DNA from: Arcobacter caeni
GTDB taxonomy: Bacteria; Campylobacterota; Campylobacteria; Campylobacterales; Arcobacteraceae
Assembly: GCF_003063245.1 (NCBI RefSeq)
Contig: NZ_MUXE01000006.1
Location: forward strand, 1 to 64,000
Length of the DNA: 64,000 nucleotides
Direction of reading: 5' to 3'
Shown here: one piece after another, positions 63,811 to 64,000 of the stretch
Layout: each line of letters opens with the position of its first letter
How positions within the stretch are numbered: the stretch's first letter is position 1
Position numbers and translations under genes: made by a program
The notes under the pieces: model-generated
The model's database searches: none
What the model was told of the DNA's origin: nothing
The model's input: the letters and a program-made list of their open reading frames with translations, nothing else

Positions 63811-64000
63811 TTGATTGAAGTTTTAGTAATTACTATTTCAAATCCATTATTAATTGGAATTTATGAAAATAAGAAATTAATAAAAGAACATAAATTAGAT
63901 GGTAAAACATCTGATTTATTACCAAGTTTATTTGAACAACTTCTTAAAGATTATAATATTGATAAAATAATTTATGTAAATTCACCAGGCTCATTTATGG
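63811..64000 (+). CDS. tsaB: TsaB-like protein, 5' part only
   Basis: An open frame from TTG 63811 that runs off the window. The visible 63 residues fit the N terminus of TsaB, a partner of TsaD in t6A modification of tRNA: VLVITISNPLLIGIYENKK, then LLPSLFEQLLKDYNIDKIIYV and SPGSFM (family GPGSFTG). The start motif ITIS replaces the usual IDTS, so it is a divergent, possibly catalytically inactive ASKHA member, as TsaB usually is. Confidence 0.7.
   Translation, partial: MIEVLVITISNPLLIGIYENKKLIKEHKLDGKTSDLLPSLFEQLLKDYNIDKIIYVNSPGSFM

Overview
The window is AT-rich, gene-dense chromosomal DNA of a campylobacterotan (epsilonproteobacterial) organism. The best match is an Arcobacter/Aliarcobacter-type genome. 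The grounds are the strong A+T bias, frequent TTG starts, a complete ccoNOQP cbb3 oxidase cluster with a DUF4006 gene, and gene orders shared with Campylobacter (ctp-purC-purS-purQ-periplasmic protein-plsC-crcB; nadD/rsfS next to gap-pgk-tpiA-fabI; lysA-pheA-hisC; truB-ispE-smpB; M23 peptidase-lpxC). This is core genome: no phage, IS, CRISPR, rRNA or tRNA gene was recognised.

Layout. 1-5.7 kb: 5'-damaged LRR/protein kinase gene, a TerC-like DUF475 membrane protein, a repeat-rich small lipoprotein, and a minus-strand export-type ABC operon (small anchored protein, FtsX-like permease, ATPase, Cys-rich membrane protein). 5.8-8.9 kb: DksA-type zinc finger protein, TruD, then a BamB-like/YfgM-like envelope pair. 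9-16.4 kb: carboxy-terminal protease, purine synthesis, phospholipid acyltransferase, fluoride channel, TatA, ArgS. 16.4-27 kb: RsfS, NadD, lower glycolysis, FabI, LysA, PheA, HisC, Dxs. 27-33.3 kb: di-haem cytochrome c peroxidase, Maf-like protein, two membrane transporters, tandem NlpC/P60 lipoproteins. 33.3-45.8 kb: AlaS, thioredoxin/thioredoxin reductase, DapB, PurF, radical SAM protein, LysR regulator, UvrD-like helicase, TruB, IspE, SmpB. 46-53 kb: cbb3 oxidase operon with accessory genes, running into an AddB-like nuclease. 53-58.6 kb: PrfB, a c-type cytochrome, a damaged RelB/YafQ toxin-antitoxin pair, a porin, FolB, PlsY. 58.7-64 kb: NadA, NadC, DHH phosphoesterase, M23 peptidase, LpxC and the start of a TsaB-like gene.

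The most unusual region is the non-coding DNA on both sides of the porin gene (55.6-55.74 kb and 57.44-57.70 kb). Each side holds a minus-strand small-RNA gene with a near-perfect sigma70 promoter (TTGACA, 17-nt spacer, TATAAT or TACAAT). Each has a stem-loop whose stem differs but whose loop (AGTGAYTA) is kept, then an intrinsic terminator and a shared 22-nt G-rich block. Downstream of the right-hand copy is a 20-codon ORF for a hydrophobic peptide with a good ribosome binding site. The small RNA's 5' end is complementary to that ORF's start region, and its hairpin loop is complementary to a hairpin loop just after the ORF's stop codon. This has the features of a type I toxin-antitoxin module. 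That reading is inference from sequence, with no expression evidence.

Other points of note: a YafQ-family toxin ORF reduced to its two ends; a small gene whose only well-placed start codon is ATC; a calcium-loop-like insertion in CcoO; and loss, relative to Campylobacter gene order, of flagellar genes between hisC and dxs and of csrA between truB and ispE.
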